DNA of 64,000 nucleotides, taken from Volvariella volvacea V23. Lineage: Eukaryota; Basidiomycota; Agaricomycetes; Agaricales; Pluteaceae. Below the pieces are notes generated by a model. The model searched no databases. It was not told where the DNA came from and saw only the letters and a list, made by a program, of their open reading frames with translations. This document shows positions 23,588-35,759 of this stretch, one piece after another. Numbering within the stretch: the stretch's first letter is position 1; each line of letters opens with the position of its first letter. The translations under genes were made by a program, and so were the position numbers. Location: contig KB722767.1 in the NCBI GenBank assembly GCA_000349905.1, forward strand, positions 115,499 to 179,498, given 5' to 3'.

Positions 23588-26500
23588 ATGCAATCCCCAC
23601 CTCTAATACCCTATCCTTCACCGATGGCGTCGATGCAGATGCCCAACCCAGAATTCATACCACCAGCAAAGAACCAGCGCGAGCTCTCCCGCGAAAAACT
23701 GATCGAAGTCCTCTCCTACTTCTCCGAGCTTATCCCAGGTCGTTTCAACCACCGTCAAGTACGGCTTGTGGTTCATGGCGGCGCATGCATGCTTCTTCAC
23801 CCCACACTATATCAATTAGCTCGAGAGCAACCGCCGATGGGACCTTATCACTCGCCGGAGAGCTATATGCCGAAAAGGACGGGGACGAGAGATGTGGACA
23901 TCATACGGAGGAGTTTTGAAGCCGAGTGGAGAGAGGTGGGGGTGACTGATGCTAGCGAGAGGCTGAACGACTGCATCAGGATTACGGCCATTAAGTTTAG
24001 ATTGGGGTTGGATTGGATGAACAGCGATGCAGATGTTGCTTTACCCATGGCCGTCGAGTATGTCTCGTGCTCCTCTTTGTGCTTCCAGTGTCTGGTTTCT
24101 TTCATTCTGCTATCTCATTCACGCATTTTCTCCCCTTTTTACGCTTTTTGTGCGCATATAGTCTATCTACAGGCAAGCAATACGATCCAATCTACCGAGC
24201 AGCACTCCAACCGAACAATGTTGACCTTCACACCATTTTCACGTCCAAGAACCAAGCGTTGACGCTCATCAGCGTTACGCCCTTCTGGGCTGTTGCCCTC
24301 AAACTTGTCAGATATGCGAAATGGGATCCTGGAGATATATGTATTCTATTACGGTACGCATATTATTGCTTTTTCTTCCTTGGTGATTCCTCCCCCTCTT
24401 CTCCCCCATTTCTCGTTGGCTGGATGGGTATATGCGCGGCATAACTTGAGGAAAATGCTCGGATGCCCTGCGTTGCCTGCAAGTTCAACTTCCAACCGAC
24501 CCAATCACCTTTTTTTCACCGTCTCATCCTTCCGTCATCTCTTCTCCACCACGTACACTCACCCACTCACCTTCTCCCGTTTCTCCCTCACAGCACCGGC
24601 TCTCTCCTAGCCAACGTGAAGTGGACGCCGTTCCTCCTCGAAAGCTGGCTCAACACTCACTGTTCCGCGATGGGCTACTCCGCCTACGATGCCAAACGCA
24701 AAGCGGACCTGCAATCGAAGATCGTGCACGCCATCAACATCGTCTGGAAGTGGACCGGTACGGGGGCTGAGGAAGCTGGACAGGTCCAACAAGCGCAGGT
24801 TCAAGCGGCTGCGCAGATGCAGGCTCAAGTTCAAGCTCACCATGCACAGGCTCAAGCACAAGCACAGGCACAGGTCCAACAGCAGCAGAGCATGTGGAAC
24901 GGAAGACCGTTGACCGGAGATGTTGCGATGGGAGGGTGGTTGACTATGCCAGGAAACGGCGGTCCGAGCTCTGGGCTTGGCCCTACCCCGATGCCAACGC
25001 CAACGCCAGTTCCAACCAACACGGCGCCAGTTATACCCGTTATTCCGCCCCCATCCAGTTCGACGCCTTTGCCGGCTTCGATCCCGACTCCTACTCATAC
25101 CTCTTCTCGTTCTTCGCTGCATCGTCATACGCCCTCTATGGCTTCGCTATCTTCAGCATCAATGCCAATGTCGATTGGAGCGACGATGCCTACTCCGATG
25201 CCTTATCCTCATCCGCATATGCATACGCATTCGAGCACGCCCCAGCCTCGATCATCCTCTCCTCCCCGACTCCCTGTATCGGCATCAGCAATAACTCCAT
25301 CCAACCCCCTCCCACCATCTCCATTCATTCCAGCGCCAGCACAATCACAAACTCCTAGACCACCAAGTGTAATGTCAACCAACACAGGAAGGGGTAGTGT
25401 GCCTCCGCCCATGATCCCTATGCCGCCCGATCCTCAGTCACACTCGCACTCCTTATCGCACAGAAAGTCCCAAACCATATCCTTCCCATTCCCCGGTTCC
25501 TCCGCACCCTCACCCTCACCTTTAGGAATGCCAATGGGTCAGTCGAACCCTAACCCCAACGCCTCCGTAACCTCCTTCTCCGGGATGAACATCCCTATGC
25601 CATCTCCTACGCCAGTGCCAAACCTCGACACCCACACCCGCCCTCGCAGCCGTTCGCATACGCATAGCCAGTTTGATGGCTCGGGGAATGTGGCGATGGC
25701 GATATCGATGGGGCGCACGCAGGCCGAGTGGCATAGTGCTGCGAGGAGACCGCTTTCGCCTGTGGAGTCGCGGTCGTCTGAGGCTTCATCGTCTGCGCCT
25801 CCGTCGCCGCCGAGGTCGAGGTCGAGGTCAAGGCCGGAGTCGAGGCTGAGGAGTCTTAGGCCGGAGTCGTCGTTGTCTTCGCTTTCGAGGTCAAGATCGA
25901 GGTCAAGGTCACGGTCACCTGGTGCTCGGACGCATAATCGGCCTTACTACAGCAGATCGAGTTCGACGTCGGTGTCGACGTCCAGATCGAGGTCGAGATC
26001 GCCGATTCAGATTTACTCTATGCCGACTCAGCAACCTGCTCAGGTGCGGGTGCAGCTTCAGCCTCAGCCTGGTTTTGATATGATGCGCTCGCTGTCGCCT
26101 TTGCCCCCGCCTCCGGGTTCAAATCTTCATTCGTCCGCGCCGAGCCCTGCCCCTTTTATAGCTACCTCTATGCCTATGCCGATGACGATGCCGACGACTG
26201 CAGACCGAGGAAGACCGAGATCGAGGTTGTCGGATTCGTCTTCTCCCTCCTCTCCCTCTTCCTCGTCGTCCTCGCCCATTTCACCGCATTCGCATTCTGA
26301 GCACCACCATGCGTTGCCTGTTAATGGCCATGGCCATGGGCATAACTATAGCCAAGGATCGATTCCTGGGCCGGATGCGATGGCTGGACCTGGTGCGTGG
26401 ATGTATATGAGCCAGGACCACAATCAGGATCAGGCAAAGGCTGAGGATGGTGGGCACCAGCATCGTCATCATCGGCATAGTCATTATGAGTCAACGTCAA

Positions 26501-28095
26501 AGTCTACATCAAAATCGGAGACTAAGAAGGCCAAAGCTAAGACCAAAGCAAGGGCTAGTGAACCGCAGTTGAGAGTTGATAGTGGGTATGGAGCCGGGTA
26601 TGGTGTCGAGTTGAGTCCTAGAGGAGGGAGTGGGAAGGCAAAGTTTGGGAGCACGCGCGATCGGGAGAGGGAGAGAGACAGGGAAAATGCTAGACTGGGA
26701 ACGATCATCGAAAGTGAAAGCAGCGCCGCGCTTAGGGAATGTGAAAGAGAACGCGAGCGCCAACGTGAATTAGAACGAGCGCTCGAGCGTGAGCGGATCG
26801 GGGTTGAGATTCGCAATACACAGAAGAAGGAAGAGAAGGAGCAGAGGGAGAGGGAGGAGAGGAGGAGGAAGAAGGAGAGGAAGAAGGAAAGGAAGGAGAA
26901 GGAGAGGAGGATGAACAAGGTTCACGGGGCGTCTTCGTACCCGTATGCGTATGACTATGAGTACGCGGGTGCCGGGGGGAGTGCGGGTGCCAGTTTAGGT
27001 GGGATATATGCGCTCCCTGCGGCTGGTCCTGGTGTGGGTGCTGGTGTGAATCAGGGAGCAGGAGGACCCCCTTTTATACCGGGAGCAGGAGGGGGTCCTG
27101 CTGTGTATAGCTCAGACTCTAGTGACAGCGAGGGCGAGGATAGAGCACAGACGTGGCGCAAATCTGGTAGCGATAGAGATCGAAAGAGCGACAAGGAGCG
27201 AGATAGGGCCCGGGCGCAAGAGAGTATTGCCAGTACTGGTCCATCTCCACTGTTCAGTGTTGATTATCGGCGTAGAGAGGACCCGTCTATCTCTGATACT
27301 GATTCCGATGCAGACGCTGGAGACTACCACTATACATCGTCGCGTCAGCCTCTGTCAAGAGCGCATACGTCGCCCATGGGTCAGCTACAGCAGACTCGTC
27401 CACCTCTGCGAGAATCCGCTTCCTTCCAAATATACGGACCTCCTGCTCCTCCCTCGCGATCCAATGCGACTACGAATGTACCATTCATCCCGCCCTCTCC
27501 TGACTCCAGCTCAATCAACGCCTCAACCATATCAATGAATCCCACAGCTTCAAACACGCCCGCACCGCCTATCCCACCCAACCCGATGAACACCATTGCA
27601 TCTCTCATGTCTTCTTCGTCCACCAACATGAACCACCTCGACAAGCCGCTCGACAACGGAATCCCCAAGAGCGTTCCGGGAGCTAACATACCCGTATATC
27701 CAAGATCGACCTCAACTCAACCCCAACTCCCACCGCAGAACCAGGCACAGCCATCCGGGCCAGGTTCGAACGCAAATATGCCCACCCACAGTATTTCAGC
27801 CGGGGGGCATTTAGGTCCTCCACCGATGATGGGTCCGGGATTTGCTCCATTGGCCAGATTCCCGCCCTCAACGACGACGGCAGCATCGTCGGGGCCGCCT
27901 GTATTGCCTGGGATGCAGGGATTTTCGAATCCGAATATGGCAGCGCAGACTCAGTTCTTCCAGCCACAGCAGCAGCTCTATCGGCATCCTAGCCAGAGCC
28001 AGATCTATGCTCATGGTGGCACTGTCCCGCAGTCGTCATCAACGCCGCAGGAGAAGGAGCCTACGCCTTATAATGCGCTTGGGTTGACCATATAG
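23588..28095 (+). CDS. Nucleotidyltransferase-like protein with giant RS-rich disordered tail
   Basis: Three exons by phase: 23588-24057, 24162-24353 and 24594-28095, giving about 1387 aa. Residues 30-260 form a conserved fungal domain. It has RFNHRQVRLVVHGGACMLLH, TGTRDVDIIRRSF, DWMNSDADVALPMA, TGKQYDPIYRAAL, NNVDLHTIF, FWAVALKLVRY and VKWTPFLLESWLN. The GG...DVD arrangement is like minimal nucleotidyltransferase folds; activity is not established. The other ~1100 residues are low complexity: a Gln/Ala run, long Pro/Ser/Thr stretches, arginine-serine dipeptides (SRSRSRSRSRSPGAR), a His-rich patch, a charged helix (ERERQRELERALERER, then EERRRKKERKKERKEKERR) and Gly-rich and Pro-rich ends. 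The RS and Arg/Lys content suggests RNA or condensate association, which is inference. The second intron (240 nt) is unusually long for this locus. Confidence 0.82.
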
Positions 28096-28723
28096 AAGGA
28101 AGCCGCGTTTGCAAGCCGTGTTTGCAAGCCGTGTTTGCTACATACGAAACACTGGGTCATGTGTATTTTAGATAAGTTTTGTCCTTTTTACTCTTTTCGT
28201 CTATATCACGATTAGTTTTTGGGATGGTGCGAAATGGTAGTGCGTATATAGCGTGTACTTTTGGTAACGTGTTCTTCGTTTTGTTGTGAGGTTGATACCG
28301 TTCGTTACTACAGGAGAAAATGGAAGGACTGTATTATTTACTGGCATTGGAATATTTTTCTTATAAAATGCGAAGCTCAGTCGCCCACGTACTTCCTCTA
28401 GATCTTTAGCTGCGTGCGTAAACGCTGCAACAAAGGTATAAATGCTAGGTCAGGTTAAACTCAATCCTCGGTCGCAGATCATCCACATCGAGTAAGTGCC
28501 AGAGAACCTACCAATCCATCAAGTTGCACCAGTACGTACACCTGTCAATCCTGTGCGTACGCTTTACACGCAGCTGTGTCAGATGACTAGATGGCATCAC
28601 CACGTCCTGGCGCCTGTGCTCTGTATATGAGTCAGTAGAAAGCTTCGCGTTTGGTGTCCCATCCCCACCTTTCTTCCATTCACCGTCACTCAATCTAAAC
28701 CGCTCGTTCGCATACCCGCTTGA
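28096..28723. other. Intergenic, no gene seen
   Basis: Begins with a short duplicated string (GCAAGCCGTGTTTGC twice, about 28110-28140) just after the stop codon, then AT-rich 3' flank and the promoter of the BTB gene. No coding signal. Confidence 0.5.
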
Positions 28724-30142
28724 ATGGTTACACGACCAATACCAGTTATCGAGTCCCCTGCTTCATTCGATACGCACGTATCGTATGAATCATGGTCCTC
28801 TCGCCCACCGAGTATTCGCTCTGTCGAAGATGACGATCGGGACCAGAATAGTGCCCACATTTATCAGTTGGGTGCTCCTACTTGTGGCGGAGATATGCAG
28901 GTAGAAGGACCTCGCGTTTTGAAACAGCACCCAAGGTTTTACATGTCCGAGCAGTCTATCGTCATCCGGGTGCGTTATCTTTTAGGATTGACAGAACGTC
29001 TGCTTATTCGTGGGGCAATCATTATATAGGTCCAGAACACGTATTTCAAGGTGCCATCGTATTACTTTGAGAGGGATTCAGAAAGGTTTCGAGATCTTAT
29101 ACGAAGTAAACCGATGCATTATTCCCCTGGTTCCAAGACGCAAGTCATCAAGCTGTCCCATGTTACAACTCTGGACTTTGAGCGGTTCTTGTGTGTTTTA
29201 TATCCACTGTACGTGATTCGCCTCTCTCGAACGGCCGAGCTATACACGGCCCAAACACGGTCCCCAAATCGCTCACCCCGCCTACGTGACAGGCGATTTG
29301 ATCACTACGAAGCCGCCTCAAGCGAAGAGTGGATATCAATCCTCAAAGTTGCTACTCGCTGGAGGTTCGAAAGCGTCCGGGAACTGGCAATCAGCAACCT
29401 GAGCTTCTCTCTCGAGAATTCTCCGGTAGACAAGGTTGTCATTGGACGCAAATATGATGCCCCTCAGTTAGTAAAGGAGGGGTGCGAAGCCCTCTGCACT
29501 GTGAACACGCCATTGACCGAGGACGAAGGAAAGAGTTTGGGCATGTGGACAGTTATCAAGATCATGCAGGCGCGGGCGAATATATTCCACAGCGCTATCG
29601 AGATGGAGAAGGATAATCAATCGGCGGTTATAGCGAATATCTTTGGAGATGAAAATCACCAACGTTTAGACGCAAGTTCCAACGAGACATTGGTGGATAC
29701 AGAGCTCGAAGAAGATGAGAAAGCCCAGGAGAGAAATGAGGGGACAACAAGAGCTAGTAGCACGGCTCCAGATGCGTCGGATTGGGAGTATCCTGGCTCT
29801 AACGCTTGCTGGGATTTGGACAATGCACTCGATGCGAAAAGTGGAGGGGTGACACCTACTCAAAAGACAATTCGTCGCCGCCCCTCCAAAGCACTCGCAC
29901 GATACAAAAAAGCTAAAGGCCAAAGCACTGACGATTTCGTTAGCGGTGAGCCAACGACGAGAGGCAGAAAGAGGGCCACCACCATCCGCGTGCAGAATTT
30001 CAATTCTCGTTCTCTGAGTCCTGGAGATCGATCCAACACGGTGGTGCCTCACGTCTCGGCATTGCACACTCCAAATCCCTCACCTGTTTTACCTGCATCG
30101 TTGCGATCGTTGAAGAAGCCAAAAGAACTCCGACCAGTGTGA
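28724..30142 (+). CDS. BTB/POZ domain protein, second locus
   Basis: Three exons (28724-28969, 29030-29208 and 29293-30142) give about 424 aa. The BTB core reads HPRFYMSEQSIVIR, VQNTYFKVPSYYFERDS, FRDLIRSK, LDFERFLCVLYPL, then RFDHYEAASSEEWISILKVA, RFESVRELAI, and the family-typical SPVDKVVIGRKYDAP and CEALC...PLTEDEGKSLGM. The second intron, 29209-29292, is 84 nt with no in-frame stop. Naive translation therefore inserts 28 foreign residues between LYPL and RFDHYE. The C-terminal 150 residues are polar and low complexity, with Arg/Lys clusters (RRRPSKALARYKKAKG, RGRKRATT) that could serve nuclear import. It is a different BTB subfamily from the gene at 2676. Partner and role unknown. Confidence 0.87.
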
Positions 30143-30657
30143 TATCGATAAGATGCTCGCAAACGATGCAGTAATAACACGGTGTTGAACGTTGAACCCT
30201 TGCTCGTGGCTTTGTGTCCAATTTACCAGAAATAGGATTTAACGATAGGTATGCTATTTTGTAAATGTGCTATGAATGAGTGAGAGGGGTGTAGTAATGC
30301 GATTTCTACGCCTACTATTATGACAATCCACAGTGTATACGCATCAATACAACTGAGTTGTCACTATCATGCTCAGTGTGTACATACCATCTATTCTGAA
30401 AAAGACGTGTATAGAGTACGTTAATTCATCAGATAATAATTACTGTTGTTTCCGTTGAACGATCTTCCCCTCATCAGTCCCGTCCCACTCTGCAAAAATT
30501 TGGCCGCAGCCAGATCAGCGTGGTGTAGACTGGATGAGCCGTTGTGAGAGATGGACGTGTTCAAAGTGGCAAAAGGTGGAGAATAGATCTTACACCCGCG
30601 GAAGGGTTGAGAAGCAATCCATGAACGCAAGGCACATAAACTAGGGCATTGTACAAG
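30143..30657. other. Intergenic between convergent genes
   Basis: About 515 bp between two convergent stop codons, so it should hold two polyadenylation regions. A minus-strand ORF (30421-30630) begins soon after the formamidase stop but shows no homology-like content. Confidence 0.45.
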
Positions 30658-31968
30658 CTAAGCCTTTTGAAGGGTATCAAAAACTGTGAGCGGAATCACC
30701 ATCCCAACCTATGCAGAACGCGAATAAGTAACCTGATCCACCCTTGTTCGAATATACATACCACAAAGTTTGGTTCATCAACCTATATGAAACAGAATGA
30801 AAATATACCCAACGATACATATGAAATAAGAATATTAAGTAGAGACACTTACAATTTCGTGAATCCTCAAATCACCAATCACACTACAGAGGATATACCC
30901 CGAAACCCTATCAATCCCATATTCAGCCTCGAGATAGTTGATCATGCTCCTCGTCGCACTTTTTGCGGCTTCTTTGAGGTCAGGTCCGACTCCGGTTGTA
31001 CAATAACGAGGTGCGTCGTCGGGGATGGTGATAGACCCCTTTTCTTGATGGGTGGAGGTATGGAAATGAGGTGAGTTGGTATAGGATCGACGATCTTTTC
31101 GAACAGTCAAGCGTATTGTGATCTCAATTGGAGTTTCGATGGCTGTTCCGCAAACCTCTATTCACGGATAAGGGGTTAATAATGCAAAACCCAACAAAGT
31201 TCTAAGATGCATACCTCCATCGCCTTGGGCAGCGTGTCCATCCTAACGAGAGGTAGATCAGTGCCATCGCAGTTGCCAACAATAGTAACGACTTCTTACG
31301 CCAATAGAAAACAGCGCACCCTCTACTTCAACGGGCAGGAATAGCGTGGCGCCTTTGACAAGATACTTGGTGTCAAGGTTCCCTCCAGTACGATAGGGGG
31401 GAATAGTCGAGAACGCTCCCTTTTCTCCTCTGGCTACTCCCATCTCTCCAGCAAATGGCCTCAACGGTATAGCAATTGTCTTCTTCTTCTTTAACCCATT
31501 ACCATTTTCAGAGCAATCTTCAACCTCGACCTCCAAATATCCGACCTTATTCTCCCTATCCAACTTCCAAATCCTCAATTCTGGTCTCCCTTTCCATTCT
31601 TCATCGGCATTCAGGAGTCCGAATCCAGGTATCAACGCAGTCCAACCCCAGTCCGCCGTTTGAATGTCCAAAACATCAATTTGGAGTGTATCCCCTGGTC
31701 TAGCAGATTCAACATAGATGGGACCATTGACTTGGTCGAGTTGAGAGAAGACTAGATCGGAGAGTGCGGCTGAGGTAGATGCTGCAGTGATTTGACCATT
31801 GGAGGCATCCAAGCACGAGAATCGGACTATGGAACCAGATGAAATATGCCGAACTGGTTCAATGCTAAGATGCAGAGTTGTAAGCTAGTAAGATTGCTGA
31901 AGGACATACGGGTACCTGTTATCCCAGGCAAGATGGCATTGAGAGCGCTTGACACTGTGGACCGACAT
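30658..31968 (-). CDS. Formamidase/acetamidase family amidohydrolase
   Basis: A member of the FmdA/AmdA family, which hydrolyses short-chain amides such as formamide or acetamide to ammonia and the acid. Six exons: 31968-31916, 31864-31300, 31242-31215, 31157-30853, 30782-30762 and 30708-30658, giving about 340 aa. Landmarks in order are MSVHSVKRSQCHLAWDNSIE, SCLDASNGQ, GPIYVESARPGDTLQIDVLD, GWTALIPGFGLL, the PFAGEMGVA block, PYRTGGNLDTKYL, the split DGHAAQGDGEVCGTAIE, and IHEIVDEPNFVVGMVIP near the end. DGHAAQGDGE is the family's metal/active-site region and is intact. The two tiny exons (28 and 21 nt) are needed to rebuild conserved blocks, which supports the model. Likely cytosolic and used for nitrogen scavenging. 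Substrate preference cannot be read from sequence. Confidence 0.92.
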
Positions 31969-33292
31969 GACGATAAGACGAACACAATGTGAGATTGTCC
32001 TTATATAGTCACTCCCATCGTCGTGGCCACCAACGACCTAATTTTGGGAGCGGACGAGGAGATGCACATGGTGCGGGTGCCGAGCAAGATGTGACCGCAC
32101 CAAAGGTCACAATTTTGTCACACCAGTCAGCTCCTCGTCCAGCGTCAACGCGTCAACACCGATAACGACGACGAAACTCTTCTCCTTGATGGAACCTCAC
32201 ATTGCCTCATCTTGCTGGCTAGTTTGATGAGTGCACTCCAGCACGATGGATTGCCTGGGGAAAGTGCAACCGGTATGTATTCATTACTTATTCAATATCT
32301 ATAGTGGAGTATCGTCACTCACAGTCAGCCATAAGCAATAAGTTTGCACCCCAACTAGTTGCTCCTTAAAATTTTAAAAATTGGTGACTCGCCATTCATG
32401 CTGTATGTTGCGCTCATTTTGCATTCCGAATTAACAAATCTCCTGGTTTTCCGAGCCAGCCCAAGCCAAATGATTTTATCTCGATCGACATCATGAGAAA
32501 TAGGAGCAAATTGTACATCCTCCATTACGATGGTGAATTTGTCATGTAATTTGAGTCTTTTTCTATTTGGCCTCGACGATTTCAACGTTTGCGCATCAAG
32601 TGAGGCAAGAGAATTTTTCGTAATGGCTTTCATTCATGAAGATGCACCGAAAGATCCTGAAGTTGTTTCTCAAAAGCTCGCCCTAACACCAAGGGTATAG
32701 TGGCAGTTTATAAGCTCTCTGTATTTATGTCTCATTCTAGCATGGGATGCGGCTGTGAGTGGCTTATCTATACTCGGTTCCTCGTCAAGACATCTTACAG
32801 AACGTGCACCTCACAAATTTAAGATTCAACCAGGGAAGCTTTCAAGGATTCCTCAAGTGCTATCTCTATCTCTGAGATCTGGCCGATTCTGTAGCTCATG
32901 AAGTCTGAGGGGGAAGGTGAAAATAGGGAGTATGGATGAGGTATACAAGGTATGGAAAAACCCGTGAACTTGCCAGACGAACTTGCTGGTTCCAGAAAAT
33001 CTTCAAGTCCTCAACATGTACCACAGTGAAGAGAAAGTTCTTCTTCCTGGATCACAGGAAAAGGCTTGGGTTTGGCACGCAGTGGAAGCTTAAGCCGTGA
33101 ACTTGCACATGGATATCATCCTTCTTGTGCTAATAAGATTGATAATGTACGACACATCCGGAGAAATCCGGGACAAAGAAAGAGGCAAATCGGTTATATT
33201 AAACCTTCGGGTCATGACACAGAGCTATCGCTCATTGTGTGACAATTTAAGAATCTCCATTCGCTCAAAAATAGCACCCCTACAAACTCAAA
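31969..33292. other. Intergenic with a relic of the 13-kb gene
   Basis: Mostly non-coding. The minus ORF at 32355-32633 is unsupported. At about 32815-32915 (plus) lies a decayed copy of the last exon of the gene at 12997-14163: after an ACAG acceptor it reads VHLTNLRFNQ then FQGFLKCYLYL, a TGA, and DLADS. This compares with FQGFLKCYLFLCKLADLAI in the better-preserved copy. Confidence 0.55.
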
Positions 33293-33850
33293 ATGGGCAT
33301 ACTTTGGGTTGCTAAATTCGACAGGAAGCGACGATTGGTTTCCAAAATCCAATCACAAGAGACGCCCGACGTGACAACCGATTCCGAGGGCCTAGGCTGT
33401 ACATCGTTGAAGGTGAAGAAATTCCACCAAGCAACAAGCGACAAGGAACTCGAACAGGAAATTACCATCACAGATACTGTCAAAAACAGCGCTTCATTCC
33501 AGTTGTACATCAGCTTACGAGAGGGTTTAATTATTCACCCTGGGTACGCATACCCTGTCAGGTTGTATTCCTTGTGGGTTATCTGACAACGACTACACAG
33601 TGGGTCTCCGAAACGGAGCTGCCTATGTACTACATTGCCCTTCGTGTAGGACTTGGTTACTGGCGATCAACCATCATGCATCACCGTAAACCAGCAGCCG
33701 TGGGGATGGGTTATGGAACTTCACAATTGTTGTTTATTGACCCAATGGGGTAGGACAGTGTATGTCAATGTCTCCGACAGTCGTGTGGAAGAAAACCCTG
33801 CACCACGTCGAGGCTATCCAGCATATCGTCATAGATGACGCTATAGTCAA
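33293..33850 (+). repeat. Dispersed repeat with short ORF, copy 1
   Basis: The ORF 33293-33586 (97 codons) ends EITITDTVKNSASFQLYISL ... GYAYPVRLYSLWVI and is repeated with high similarity on the minus strand at 61636-61454. Similarity continues past the stop, through CCCAATGGGGTAGGA (about 33741) and the block around 33765-33845 (CGTGTGGAAGAAAACCCTGCA). It is therefore a DNA-level repeat, not just a conserved protein. No transposase or terminal repeat was found. The ORF could be an exon of an unrecognised gene family that keeps being copied, or a piece of an unknown element. Confidence 0.65.
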
Positions 33851-35148
33851 GTTAATGAGAATAACGCCCAAATTTCTTAAAATTCTTTTGCTACTTCGCT
33901 CGGGAATTCTCTTCCATTGGTATCGCCTCATGGACAATCCTCCTGGGTTTTGGACTGGAACCGAATAATCTCCAAGGGCGAAATGAGTTCCCTCGGAGTT
34001 TTGCGTGCTACAAGTGATTACCGACCGCATGAGACGATTCACATGGCGGCAGATTATAATGTGAAGATGCTTGTTTATTGAGTACAACGACTACTTATAA
34101 AATTGTCTTTGGAATTCCAACCAGGCAAACTGCCAATGGATTTTCTGGCCCTTGAAGTTGACTAGAGCAGGCAAACCGAATCGGCGGATCATGGAGTCTG
34201 CCAGCACCTGCACTTAGTCGGGAGGAGCTGCCACTATAGCAAACGGTTAGCAGTGCGAGAATAGCCCCTGGCCGTTTTTTTTATGGACACATTCAATGCG
34301 AACAAAAGCAAATTCGAACTTAGGAGCAGAGCGGGAGGATAACACTGTTATTGCTGCAGATCAATGGAAGCGGCGAACTTGTATGAGTAACAGGCATTCT
34401 GCCTGGCATCAAAGGATTGGTTCCACAGGCACGGTCATCGCGTCGGTGGCAGTAGTCAATTGATCTGCACAACTCTCATTTTGGTGTCCTATCGACAAGA
34501 GGGAAGGTGGCTCGGGGCTCATTTGAATCATCAACGTCAGGGTCATACTGCAGGCTCTTCGTGCAGCGAGGTACCAGGTAAGACCAACGTAAGAAGGTAT
34601 GTTTTGTTTTGCTCAGGATACTCCTAGCCTGATCGATGATTTTACGGATATCTCCTCTGGCCAGTAGGCTCAAACTGTCAGCCAGAGTGATACTCGCGCC
34701 ATACTTCTCCGGACCGATAGGAACATTCGGGTAATTATCATGTTCCAAGAAGTTGATCCCAAATTTGAATATCAAAACCCACCTGGGGATCATATCTCCG
34801 GATTTAACTCACTTAGCGTTTGTCCGCCAATGAAACCACCAAACGGTGGAACCGATGTCAAAAATATACACGTGGTCGTGTGAGGAATTTGTTGAGCGAT
34901 TATAATGAGGATTATTGACTTCTCAAGCTTTAATCCACCAATCAAATAATATCCGCCGTGGTAATTATAACTTCGCCAATCCTCGCCTGATTTGATAGGG
35001 CCGTCGTGTATTCAATTATTTATATATTTATTATTAATTCAAATGCATTGATGTCACTCTGGGATCGCAAGAAAGGTCAAAATTCTTTCGTATTTGGCAA
35101 GGTGGCTACGGAACATGACCCTACGAGAATCCACTGTCGTAGAATCAT
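33851..35148. other. Intergenic, possible gene remnant on minus strand
   Basis: The minus ORF at 34476-34793 (105 codons; INFLEHDNYPNVPIGPEKYG) has a protein-like composition but no partner exons or recognised family. The AT-rich stretch at 34900-35040 is probably the 3' flank of hydrophobin H1. Confidence 0.35.
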
Positions 35149-35684
35149 CTACAAGTTGATGTTAACCGGTGTGCAACCAATGGCAATGAGACCACCCTAT
35201 GCAAACCGTTAGACAAGCGACACAGGTAGAAGTACTCCATCTACTTACGAAGCTGTTGTTCTGGCAGCAAACAGGTTGAGCAGAGCAAGAATTGCCACCA
35301 CCACCGATAATGGTGAGAGGACTACAGGTAATGCCAACCAAGGCAGTGAGGTCTGAAATAACGATGCCCAAGAGACCAAGGAGCAGACCAACAGCACTAG
35401 AGCTTGCCTGAGATATCACTTTAGTCTCCGGATTACATGATTAACTAATGGGGGCTTACTGCTTGAACGGAGTTGCAGCATTGGAGTGAGCCAGTGTTGC
35501 ACTGGCTAGCTGGAGTAGTGCTGGTTGGGGCGGGCTGTTACCACAACGAGGTTAGAATCGAGTGGACTATAGGACAATGTCAACGCACAGTGACAGTAAC
35601 GGTGACAGTGGGGTTGGTGGCCGCAACGAGGGCGGTGAAAGCCAACAAGGCGATGAGGAAAACAGAAGCAGCGCGAGAGAACAT
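35149..35684 (-). CDS. Class I hydrophobin H1
   Basis: A secreted surface-active protein that self-assembles at air-water interfaces on hyphae and fruit bodies. Four exons: 35684-35589, 35534-35460, 35407-35249 and 35196-35149, for 125 aa. The signal peptide [22 protein letters not shown] is followed by the TVTVTVT run. The eight cysteines sit in [32 protein letters not shown] and [10 protein letters not shown]. The spacing (C-x6-CC, a long loop, C, then C-x5-CC and C) fits class I. A TATA-like ATAAAAGG lies at about 35742-35749 (minus strand), 60 bp before the start. Promoter and leader are close to those of H3 in the opposite orientation, so the two loci are recent relatives. Confidence 0.95.
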
Positions 35685-35759
35685 TGTTAAGCTTGAGAGA
35701 GCAGATGTCTTTGGATGGGGTAGGGTAGAATGAGTAGCTGCCTTTTATCCTCTTGAAAT

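Noticed and set aside
24607..25358. Several ORFs of 74-173 codons on both strands over the NTase-tail gene
   Set aside because: Shadow frames of repetitive coding sequence; the plus frame of exon 3 continues conserved domain residues across two introns.
26484..26918. 144-codon minus-strand ORF rich in Leu and Ser, opposite the disordered tail
   Set aside because: It is the antisense reading of the Arg/Glu/Lys-rich coiled segment (biased codons give Leu/Ser runs); no signal peptide logic or splicing supports it.
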